A DNA stretch of 33,797 nucleotides, taken from positions 1 to 33,797 of the forward strand of contig CASFBR010000016.1 of NCBI GenBank assembly GCA_949292795.1. Direction: 5' to 3'. Both the position numbers and the translations under genes were made by a program. The notes beneath the pieces are model-generated. The model was not told where the DNA came from. It made no database searches and saw only the letters and a program-made list of their open reading frames with translations. Positions 1 through 6,663 of this stretch are shown here, one piece after another (positions within the stretch are counted from its first letter, which is position 1; the number at the start of each line of letters is the position of its first letter). The DNA comes from an uncultured Eubacteriales bacterium (GTDB lineage: Bacteria > Bacillota > Clostridia > Lachnospirales > Lachnospiraceae).

Positions 1-63
1 CTGCCGCCTTCATAAACAGCCTTAGCCAGCCGCCCTCATGCGCAGCCAAAAAATCCCTGCCTT

Positions 64-369
64 CTACCGGCCGCCGGCAAAAAAAGTGCCGCACAGCCAC
101 CAAAGAACACCGCATAAAATACATTCTGCAATCATGATTGCCGGTATACCTGCGGTGAAGCTTTTATGTTTTGTTTTGTGGCGGAACGTATACATGCCGG
201 CAAGAATACCGGGGCCTCCGCCTAAAAATGCCAGAAGGAAAAACCGCCTTTCCGGCACCCGCCACTGTTTTTTTACAGCCCGGCGCTTGTCCAGGCCGCA
301 CAGCATAAAGCCGCACAGATTAACCAACAGCCCGTAGGCGATCAGAAATTTCCAGACACTGTCAATCAT
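64..369 (-). CDS. DUF1294 family small membrane protein
   Basis: A 101-residue protein beginning MIDSVWKFLIAYGLLVNLCG. It has a hydrophobic N-terminal helix, a basic LDKRRA segment, then RRFFLLAFLGGGPGILAGMY and a hydrophobic C-terminal helix, which is the usual DUF1294 layout. The reading frame is open further upstream into aspS, but the ATG at 369 has a GGAG site about 7 nt before it and gives the family-like N-terminus, so I chose it. It lies 19 bp after the aspS stop on the same strand and is probably cotranscribed with aspS. The function of the family is not known; membrane location is inferred from the hydrophobic segments. Confidence 0.8.
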   Translation of the reverse strand: MIDSVWKFLIAYGLLVNLCGFMLCGLDKRRAVKKQWRVPERRFFLLAFLGGGPGILAGMYTFRHKTKHKSFTAGIPAIMIAECILCGVLWWLCGTFFAGGR

Positions 370-388
370 AGACGCACTCCGCGGTCGA

Positions 389-2200
389 TCATTCCTGCTC
401 TGCCGCCTTAGACACAGCATCTGCGTTAATGGAAATTCCCAGCTCATCAAGCTGCTTTTGATCCACCACATTCGGCGCATCGGTCATCAGGCAGGACGCA
501 TCCTTCACCTTCGGGAAAGCAATCACGTCGCGGATATTTTCTGTATGTGCCATGTGCATGATCAGACGGTCCATACCATAAGCCAGTCCGGCATGAGGCG
601 GAACGCCATATTTAAACGCATTCAGAAGGAAGCCAAAGCGCTCGTAAGCCTCTTCCTTTGAAAATCCGAGAACTTCAAACATCTTTTCCTGGATATGATT
701 CTGATGGATACGAACGCTGCCGCCTCCAAGCTCTGTGCCGTTAAGCACAATATCATAGGCCTTGGCACGCACCCGTCCGGGATCGGAATCCAGATACTTT
801 ATATCTTCTTCCATAGGCATTGTAAATGGATGATGCATCGCCGTGTAACGGCCCTGCTCATCAGACCATTCAAGCAGCGGAAACTCGGTAATCCACAGGA
901 AATTGTAAGTATCTGTGTCGCGAAGCCCAAGCTGCTGCGCCAGCTCCACACGCAAAGCGCCAAGGGAATCATATACAACTTTATTTTTATCTGCCGCAAA
1001 TAACAGAAGGTCGCCTGCGGCACCGTCCATAGCCCTGATCAGGGCATCCATATCTTCCGGGCTCATAAATTTGGCAAACGATGATTTCACCGTACCGTCC
1101 TGCTGGATTGCCGCATAGGCCAGACCTTTCGCACCATAATCTTTGACAAATGCCGTCAGCGCATCGATCTTTTTGCGGGGCATACCGCCCTGACCTTTCA
1201 CATTAATACCCCGGACGCTGCCGCCGTTTGCGATGGCTCCGGTAAATACGCCGAAACCGCAGTTTTTTACAACCTCTGTAACGTCGCACAGCTCCATGCC
1301 AAAACGGGTATCCGGCTTGTCGGAACCGAAACGGTCCATCGCTTCCTGCCAGGTCATCCGCTGGATCGGAAGATGAATCTCTATCCCTAAAATTTCTTTG
1401 AACAGACGGGCCAGCAAACGCTCGTTTACATCAATGACCTCGTCCACATCCACAAAGGAAAGCTCCATATCGATCTGGGTAAATTCCGGCTGACGGTCTG
1501 CGCGCAGGTCTTCGTCACGGAAGCACTTTACGATCTGGTAGTACCGGTCATAGCCGGCCACCATTAAAAGCTGCTTGAAAAGCTGCGGTGACTGAGGCAG
1601 GGCGTAAAAATTACCCGGATGCACACGGCTTGGCACAAGGTAGTCTCTGGCTCCCTCCGGCGTACTTTTTGTAAGCATCGGCGTCTCAATCTCCAAAAAG
1701 CCTTCCTCTGCGAGAAACTGGCGGACAATACCGGCCACACGGCTGCGCAGCATAAGAATCCTTTGCAGGTCCGGCCGGCGCAGGTCGAGATAGCGGTACT
1801 TTAACCGCAATTCTTCCTTTGTTTTACTGTTTTCTTCAATATGAAACGGCGGTGTCTCCGATTCTGATAAAATACGAAGGCCATCGGCACGCACCTCAAT
1901 GGCGCCGGTCGCAAGATTTTCGTTGACCGCTCCCTGCCGTGCCTCCACGCGCCCGGTTACCGCAATTACAAACTCACTGCGCAGCTTTGCTGCCTTTTCA
2001 AAAAGCTCCGGCGCGATCTTTCCATCTTCAAAAATGACCTGAAGGATTCCGGAACGGTCCCTGAGGTCCACAAAAATAATGCCGCCTTTATTGCGGCTTT
2101 TCGCAACCCATCCCATAACCGTTACTTCCTGGCCGATATTGGCTGTGGAAACCTCGGTACAGCGATGGCTGCGCTTTAAGCCCATCATTGACTCTGCCAT
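389..2200 (-). CDS. aspS: Aspartyl-tRNA synthetase
   Basis: A 603-residue class II synthetase that charges tRNA-Asp in the cytoplasm. It has an N-terminal anticodon-binding OB fold (about residues 15-110). Motif 2 is seen as CFRDEDLRADRQPEFTQID (about 226-244), and motif 3 near the C-terminus as GLAYGMDRLIM. A bacterial-type GAD insertion lies between motifs 2 and 3 (about 290-430). Length is normal for the bacterial type. The ATG at 2200 follows AAGGAG by 8 nt; Met5 and Met6 are less well placed. It is preceded by a T-box leader with its own promoter, so expression should rise when tRNA-Asp is uncharged. DUF1294 follows 19 bp downstream. Confidence 0.98.
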   Translation of the reverse strand: MAESMMGLKRSHRCTEVSTANIGQEVTVMGWVAKSRNKGGIIFVDLRDRSGILQVIFEDGKIAPELFEKAAKLRSEFVIAVTGRVEARQGAVNENLATGAIEVRADGLRILSESETPPFHIEENSKTKEELRLKYRYLDLRRPDLQRILMLRSRVAGIVRQFLAEEGFLEIETPMLTKSTPEGARDYLVPSRVHPGNFYALPQSPQLFKQLLMVAGYDRYYQIVKCFRDEDLRADRQPEFTQIDMELSFVDVDEVIDVNERLLARLFKEILGIEIHLPIQRMTWQEAMDRFGSDKPDTRFGMELCDVTEVVKNCGFGVFTGAIANGGSVRGINVKGQGGMPRKKIDALTAFVKDYGAKGLAYAAIQQDGTVKSSFAKFMSPEDMDALIRAMDGAAGDLLLFAADKNKVVYDSLGALRVELAQQLGLRDTDTYNFLWITEFPLLEWSDEQGRYTAMHHPFTMPMEEDIKYLDSDPGRVRAKAYDIVLNGTELGGGSVRIHQNHIQEKMFEVLGFSKEEAYERFGFLLNAFKYGVPPHAGLAYGMDRLIMHMAHTENIRDVIAFPKVKDASCLMTDAPNVVDQKQLDELGISINADAVSKAAEQE

Positions 2201-2262
2201 ATAAATACTCCTTTTTCTTTTTTAAACAGCAATATAAAATGTTTTTTAAATGTTTTTAACGG

Positions 2263-2296
2263 AAAAAAAGTCCCTGACAAATCCATTGTCAGGGAC
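2263..2296 (-). terminator. Terminator of the aspS T-box leader
   Basis: A perfect 11-bp stem on the minus strand, GTCCCTGACAA paired with TTGTCAGGGAC around a 5-nt loop, is followed by seven T residues (2269-2263). It lies just after the T-box sequence and about 60 bp before the aspS ATG, as expected for the alternative to the antiterminator. Confidence 0.95.
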
Positions 2297-2500
2297 GAGT
2301 TTACCCGCGGTGCCACCCTGTTTGAATAATATGTCTGAGGACAATTATTCCAACTTGAATCTTGTAACGGTGATTGGCCGTATCTGCTTTGACAGATCGC
2401 TCAGGAGTGTCCTTCATCTGCACGCTGCTTAAGCGGCTTTCAGCCGTGACCGCTCTCTCTGTGAGCATCCGGTACAGTTTACTCTCTCCATCATCGCTTT
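2263..2500 (-). promoter_or_regulatory. T-box riboswitch (Asp specifier) controlling aspS
   Basis: On the minus strand the leader starts with GCGATGATGGAGAGAG (about 2497-2482), the usual base of stem I. It carries the conserved T-box AGGGTGGCACCGCGG at 2319-2305 and ends in a terminator at 2296-2263. In the specifier loop, GAC at 2411-2409 is followed by a purine and then CTCC, which can pair with the GGAG at the start of stem I. GAC is an Asp codon and matches the downstream aspS. By family knowledge, uncharged tRNA-Asp pairs with the specifier and the T-box bulge and prevents termination. Confidence 0.96.
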
Positions 2501-2513
2501 CACTGGTTAATGC

Positions 2514-3491
2514 TTATTGTAGCAAGTTCTCTCCGGTTTGTCCAGAACATTTTTTTATTTCGTCATTTTGAATACAATAATAATAGACGGAATCGGATAA
2601 AAACTCATCTTTGGCCACGATACCGGCATTAGCTCCGGAGACGATCTTTGACAGCGCTTTGCCTGTAACGCCTTCCCATGCAGGAAGGAGAATGACCTCA
2701 TGAATCGAGCTTGGCAGCACAAAAAAATCACTGTTCAACGTTTTCCCCACCGATGCTAAAAAGCCCGGATAGCAAATAACGGATGCCCCGTTCACACCGC
2801 AGCTGTTCGTCGCAACAAAAAGCTCAAGATCAAAAACCTTTTCCATATCCAGTGTATCTCCCCGGGCTTCACAGGCCTGCTCAAGGCCCTCGTCAGCAAG
2901 CTCGCGCATCGTTTTCAGGCAGGCGGGAAAAAGGCGCATCGTATTTTCAACCGCCAGATCATAAAGTGCCTGCTCGGTCACGCCCCAGCCGTCCATCATC
3001 GTATTGGTCACCATCAATGTTGCAATACCGCTTTCCATCCGGGAAGTAAGCACACGGTAGCTGACGGCAAGATCAAGCACCCCGCGATAGGGACAGTGCT
3101 CCAGAAAACAGCTGTTTTTTTCCCGGTTGACCAGTCTGAAAATCAGCCGGTCCTTCACAGCCGCAAACGATTTCCATACTTCAGGTGCAGCCATATTTTC
3201 CTGGCTGCGCACCTGGGCATAGTCACAGGCTACGGTCTCCATGATTTTGTCCAAAGACCTGCCATGTCTGTATTCATCGTACAGGGAATCCATATAGATC
3301 AGCGGGCTATGCCCCTCTTCCTCAAAAAGCTGCATCGCTTCATAGCATGTGTCATTATTTTTAATTGCCGGGAACACACACACCTCTGTAATCTTACATT
3401 CCGGTATCTGTTCTTCAATACAGTCTTTGATATGCATCTGAATATAGCTTTTAAAAGCATTATAATCCAACGGGGGATTTGCAGTACTCAT
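2514..3491 (-). CDS. DUF5688 family protein
   Basis: A 325-residue soluble protein of unknown function. Recognisable family features are the N-terminal YNAFKSYIQMHIKD helix, the central LAVSYRVL and VTNTMMDGWGVTEQALYDLA segments (about 160-200) and the C-terminal SDFFVLPSSIHEVILLPA (about 255-272). I see no signal peptide or membrane segment. The ATG at 3491 follows GGAG by 9 nt; the ATG 7 nt further upstream is out of frame. It has a probable promoter with an inverted repeat at the start site (3680-3732), so it is likely transcribed separately from tcdA. Its end overlaps the aspS leader promoter. Such genes are common and often multicopy in Lachnospiraceae; no activity is known to me. Confidence 0.8.
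   Translation of the reverse strand: MSTANPPLDYNAFKSYIQMHIKDCIEEQIPECKITEVCVFPAIKNNDTCYEAMQLFEEEGHSPLIYMDSLYDEYRHGRSLDKIMETVACDYAQVRSQENMAAPEVWKSFAAVKDRLIFRLVNREKNSCFLEHCPYRGVLDLAVSYRVLTSRMESGIATLMVTNTMMDGWGVTEQALYDLAVENTMRLFPACLKTMRELADEGLEQACEARGDTLDMEKVFDLELFVATNSCGVNGASVICYPGFLASVGKTLNSDFFVLPSSIHEVILLPAWEGVTGKALSKIVSGANAGIVAKDEFLSDSVYYYCIQNDEIKKCSGQTGENLLQ
2516..2544 (-). promoter_or_regulatory. Promoter of the aspS T-box transcript
   Basis: The minus strand reads TGGACA (2544-2539), a 17-bp spacer, then TACAAT (2521-2516). Predicted initiation is near 2509, a few nucleotides before the base of T-box stem I at 2500. The -10 overlaps the stop codon of the upstream DUF5688 gene (2516-2514), so the two units abut with almost no spare sequence. 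Assigned from consensus and spacing only. Confidence 0.75.
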
Positions 3492-3679
3492 TACTCATCG
3501 CTCCTATCTGCCCGAAACCGGGGATCATCTGCGGAAAGGCGGACAATCATTGCTCCGCGTCCCGCTATCAAATGCTGCGCATGCGAGCGGTTACAAGGAA
3601 AAATTTTAGACCTGCTCAGTCTGTTCCGGAAAAACGGCCGATCCGGCCAAAGAAAATCAATCAAGAAAAGAAACACATC

Positions 3680-3697
3680 ATCACAAAACGTTGTGAT
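3680..3697 (-). promoter_or_regulatory. Inverted repeat at the predicted start site (candidate operator)
   Basis: The sequence ATCACAA-AACG-TTGTGAT is a perfect 7-bp inverted repeat around a 4-bp centre. It begins 7 bp after the -10 at 3704 and covers the expected transcription start. The position suits a repressor site, but the regulator is not known and no regulator gene lies next to it. Confidence 0.4.
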
Positions 3698-3703
3698 AAC
3701 TGT

Positions 3704-3732
3704 ATTATATCCCACAACGGACGCATACGCAA
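3704..3732 (-). promoter_or_regulatory. Probable promoter of the DUF5688 gene
   Basis: The minus strand shows TTGCGT (3732-3727), a 17-bp spacer and TATAAT (3709-3704). The -10 is perfect and the -35 weak. It lies in the 317-bp gap between tcdA and the DUF5688 start, giving a leader of about 205 nt. Consensus match only. Confidence 0.5.
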
Positions 3733-3782
3733 CAATGATCCATCGACACGGGCCGACAGCTTCTCTCATCATCCGGCAACCA

Positions 3783-3806
3783 TATCCGATGACCGTATCC
3801 GATGAC
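3783..3806. repeat. 13-bp tandem duplication after the tcdA stop
   Basis: TATCCGATGAC occurs at 3783-3793 and again at 3796-3806 (period 13, 11 of 11 identical). It starts 2 bp beyond the tcdA stop codon. One of several short tandem duplications at gene ends in this window. Confidence 0.7.
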
Positions 3807-3808
3807 AC

Positions 3809-4549
3809 TCATTTAATACCGGCCAGTGTCCGAATCACTTCGCCGGCAATCATCAGGCCGGCAACCGACGGCACAAAGGCAATACTGCCCGGCGATACCC
3901 GCTTGGAATTAAGCGCATGGGCATCATTTCCCGGGTCTTCCTGAAGCTTTACAGGTACCTCATCAGAAAATAATACATTTACTTTATGAATGCCGCGTTT
4001 TTTCAGTTCTCTGCGCATCACTCTGGCCAGAGGGCACACGCTTGTTTTTGAAATGTCTGTAATCTGAAGCCGCTCCGGATATAGCTTATTGCCTACCCCC
4101 ATAGAGCTGATGACCGGCACATGCGCGGCCCGTGCCCGCTCAATCAGCAAAAGCTTGGACGTAACGGTATCAATGGCATCGATCACATAATCGTAATTGG
4201 CAAAGGGAAAGCGGTCAATGGTCGTATCATCTACAAAAACATCCCATGCGTGAACGCATACCTCAGGGTGAATATCCTTCATCCGCTCCTCCATTACTTC
4301 CACCTTTAAGCGCCCAAGAGTGCTGTGAAGTGCCAGTATCTGCCGGTTCAGATTGCTTTGGCAAACCCGGTCATTATCAATAATATCGATATGTCCCACA
4401 CCGCTGCGCACAAGCGCTTCCGCTGCAAAGGAGCCCACGCCGCCGATGCCAAACACTGCAACCCGCGCACGGGCCAATGTATCCATCGCCTCAGCGCCTA
4501 AAAGTGCACGGGTGCGTACGAAAGAAGCTTCTTTTTGTTCTTTATTCAT
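3809..4549 (-). CDS. tcdA: tRNA threonylcarbamoyladenosine dehydratase (TcdA/YgdL/YrvM type)
   Basis: A 246-residue E1-like (ThiF/MoeB fold) protein that cyclises t6A37 in tRNAs in an ATP-dependent reaction. It has the nucleotide-binding GIGGVGS (34-40), the DIIDNDRVCQSNLNRQI segment (about 55-71), YVIDAIDTVTSK (about 120-131) and the SVCPLARVMRRELKKRGI region (about 170-187) typical of this branch rather than ThiF or MoeB. The ATG overlaps the hemZ stop as ATGA (4549-4546), suggesting translational coupling. In B. subtilis the homologue yrvM sits next to aspS, so its place near aspS here fits. Confidence 0.92.
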   Translation of the reverse strand: MNKEQKEASFVRTRALLGAEAMDTLARARVAVFGIGGVGSFAAEALVRSGVGHIDIIDNDRVCQSNLNRQILALHSTLGRLKVEVMEERMKDIHPEVCVHAWDVFVDDTTIDRFPFANYDYVIDAIDTVTSKLLLIERARAAHVPVISSMGVGNKLYPERLQITDISKTSVCPLARVMRRELKKRGIHKVNVLFSDEVPVKLQEDPGNDAHALNSKRVSPGSIAFVPSVAGLMIAGEVIRTLAGIK

Positions 4550-5991
4550 CGTTTGTCCTCTTTATATTGAAATTGTCGTTTCCGGTCGATCATTTCATCG
4601 ATCCGCTCAATATAGTCCTTTACATTTTTTACATTTTCAATGCGCTCGATCCGGTTCTTTTCGGGAATAACGACCTTTGTAGAGCCTCCGGCTCCGGCAG
4701 CCACGATCGTCTGCTTTTCTTCCATAATAAGAATATTATAAAGGCCTTCGCAGCCCGGCCGGGCGTAGCCTACATTTTCCAGATTTCCGGCAATGTTTTT
4801 CTGCCGGTAAAGATAGTACGGCTCCATCCCCATATCCAGTGCGTGCTTAAAAGAAGTCCCGATCATTGCATTGACCACTTCCTGAGGCGTCCTTTCAAAC
4901 GCCTCCCGGTTCTTATTCATATAGGCGGCACGCTTAATCGCCAGCGAATGAACCGTCATACTGTCCGGCCGCAGCTTATTGATCTCATCAAGTGTCGCTT
5001 CCATGTCTTCCAGCGTCTCTCCGGGAAGTCCGGCGATCAGATCCATATTAATGTTGCCAAACCCGACATCCCTGGCCATGGCAAATGCTTCCCGAATCTG
5101 CTCTACCGTATGGCGGCGTCCGATCAGATCAAGCGTCTCCTGCTTCATCGTCTGGGGGTTGATCGAAATACGGTCAATCCCATAGGACTTAATAACCTGA
5201 AGCTTTTCACGGGTGATACTGTCCGGGCGTCCGGCTTCAATGGTGATCTCCCGTATTTTTGAAAAATCATAGATCGATGACAGCTTATGGAGCAGCCGGT
5301 CCATCTGTGATGCTGTCAGGGATGTCGGCGTTCCACCGCCCATGTAAAGCGTCAAAGGCTGCTGGTTTTCTATAAAGCCGGCAACATAATCCAGCTCTTT
5401 AAACAGGGCGCTCAAATAGTCGTCCACCCGCTTTTTCCACGCCGAAAGCGGAAATGAGGAAAATGAGCAGTAGGCGCAGATCGTCGGGCAAAAAGGGATG
5501 CCGACATATAAACTGTAAGTCGAATGATAATTAAGGCCCGACAAAATTCTGGCCTCGTTTTGGGCCACCCGGGTACAAAGCCTGAATTTTTCATCCGATA
5601 AGTAATATTCTTTTTTAAAATAGTCATACATTTCCGGCAGAGTCATGCCCTCAGACATAAGGGTGGACGCAAGCTTTGCCGGGCGTATACCTGTGAGCGT
5701 TCCCCAGGGCAGGCGTTTTTTGGTATAATCCGAAAGGCAGTCATAAAGAACGCGTTTTAAATCATTTTTTCCTGCCTTATAGTCGGAAAAACGGCAGGCG
5801 CCTTCGCGTTCCCGAAGTACCTGCTGTCCGTCCTCCAGTGTGATTTTTACAGTGTCCGGCGAAAAAATGACCCGGACCAGATATGTGCCGGCTTCTTCCC
5901 CGAGAACGATCTTCTCACCTGGGAAAAAGGCCATCATCAGGGCCCGGATGTCATTTTCATAGCTGGACTGATTCATGAAAAGTCCAATCAT
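4546..5991 (-). CDS. hemZ: HemZ-type oxygen-independent coproporphyrinogen dehydrogenase
   Basis: A 481-residue radical SAM enzyme. The cluster motif is CPTICAYC (C168, C172, C175) inside GIPFCPTICAYCSFSS. It is followed by the SAM-binding MGGGTPTSL (about 217-225) and a HemN-like region NMDLIAGLPGE (about 314-324). The extended N-terminus (about 160 residues before the cysteines) and the WGTLTGIRPAKLA segment (96-108) are HemZ features that separate it from HemN and HemW. The ATG at 5991 follows GAGG by 8 nt. It starts 9 bp after the MBL gene and overlaps tcdA. No other haem genes are in the window, so the substrate in this organism is uncertain. Confidence 0.88.
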   Translation of the reverse strand: MIGLFMNQSSYENDIRALMMAFFPGEKIVLGEEAGTYLVRVIFSPDTVKITLEDGQQVLREREGACRFSDYKAGKNDLKRVLYDCLSDYTKKRLPWGTLTGIRPAKLASTLMSEGMTLPEMYDYFKKEYYLSDEKFRLCTRVAQNEARILSGLNYHSTYSLYVGIPFCPTICAYCSFSSFPLSAWKKRVDDYLSALFKELDYVAGFIENQQPLTLYMGGGTPTSLTASQMDRLLHKLSSIYDFSKIREITIEAGRPDSITREKLQVIKSYGIDRISINPQTMKQETLDLIGRRHTVEQIREAFAMARDVGFGNINMDLIAGLPGETLEDMEATLDEINKLRPDSMTVHSLAIKRAAYMNKNREAFERTPQEVVNAMIGTSFKHALDMGMEPYYLYRQKNIAGNLENVGYARPGCEGLYNILIMEEKQTIVAAGAGGSTKVVIPEKNRIERIENVKNVKDYIERIDEMIDRKRQFQYKEDKR

Positions 5992-6000
5992 ATCGTTACC

Positions 6001-6630
6001 TCAATTTACAAAAGGATTGTGCTGTTTTTCCCAGCCGATCGTCGTCTGACCGCCATGTCCGGGCAAAACAGTTACATCATCATCAAGCACAAACAGCTTT
6101 TCACGGATGGAGCGTATAAGCGTCCCCATACTGCCTGTCGGCAGATCGGTCCGTCCTACGGAGCCTTCAAACAGAGTATCGCCGCATACTACCGCGTGAA
6201 TGTCCTCAATATAATAGCTGACACCGCCTTTTGTATGGCCCGGTGTATAAAGCACCCGGATCGCCGCCCCTGCCAGCGTCAGCACATCGTTATCTTTGAT
6301 CAGCCGGTCCGCCTTAAGGCTCACCGATGCGCCGATCATCGCACATGCATTTTGTGCCGGGTCGGCCATCAGTGCTGCTTCTTCTTCATGGACATATACC
6401 GGCAGCCCATATTTTGAAACGAGCGCCGGAACGCCCATTATATGATCAAAGTGCCCGTGGGTCAGTAATATAGCCGCCGGTTTTAATCCTTCCCGCTCCA
6501 TATAGCGGGCAATGCGCTCGCCCTCATCGCCCGGGTCAAAAATCACCGTCTCCCGGGTCTGCGTATTTATCAGCAAATAACAGTTGGTGCCAACCATGCC
6601 AAGCACCATCGACTGCATTTCAAATTTCAT
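6001..6630 (-). CDS. MBL-fold hydrolase, glyoxalase II-like
   Basis: A 209-residue metallo-beta-lactamase-fold protein. The metal-binding motif THGHFDH has H58, H60, D62 and H63. Further ligands appear as H132 (PGHTKGG), D151 (CGDTLF) and H192 (LPGHGG). The short single-domain form resembles the YqgX/GloB-like thioesterases that often lie next to relA in Firmicutes. The ATG at 6630 follows AAGGAG by 8 nt. It lies 33 bp after relA and 9 bp before hemZ on the same strand. The substrate cannot be read from sequence; a hydroxyacyl-thiol hydrolase is the usual guess. Confidence 0.9.
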   Translation of the reverse strand: MKFEMQSMVLGMVGTNCYLLINTQTRETVIFDPGDEGERIARYMEREGLKPAAILLTHGHFDHIMGVPALVSKYGLPVYVHEEEAALMADPAQNACAMIGASVSLKADRLIKDNDVLTLAGAAIRVLYTPGHTKGGVSYYIEDIHAVVCGDTLFEGSVGRTDLPTGSMGTLIRSIREKLFVLDDDVTVLPGHGGQTTIGWEKQHNPFVN

Positions 6631-6663
6631 GGCCGTTCTCCTTTAATCTCATTGTTTTTTGCA

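Noticed and set aside
3491..3808. 105-codon minus-strand frame between tcdA and DUF5688
   Set aside because: It overlaps the predicted promoter and inverted repeat, has no ribosome site and has no recognisable composition.
3096..3944. 282-codon plus-strand open frame
   Set aside because: It is antisense to the ends of DUF5688 and tcdA and crosses the intergenic gap; low-complexity, no family signal.
4477..5262. 261-codon plus-strand open frame
   Set aside because: Antisense to hemZ and the tcdA start; no independent support.
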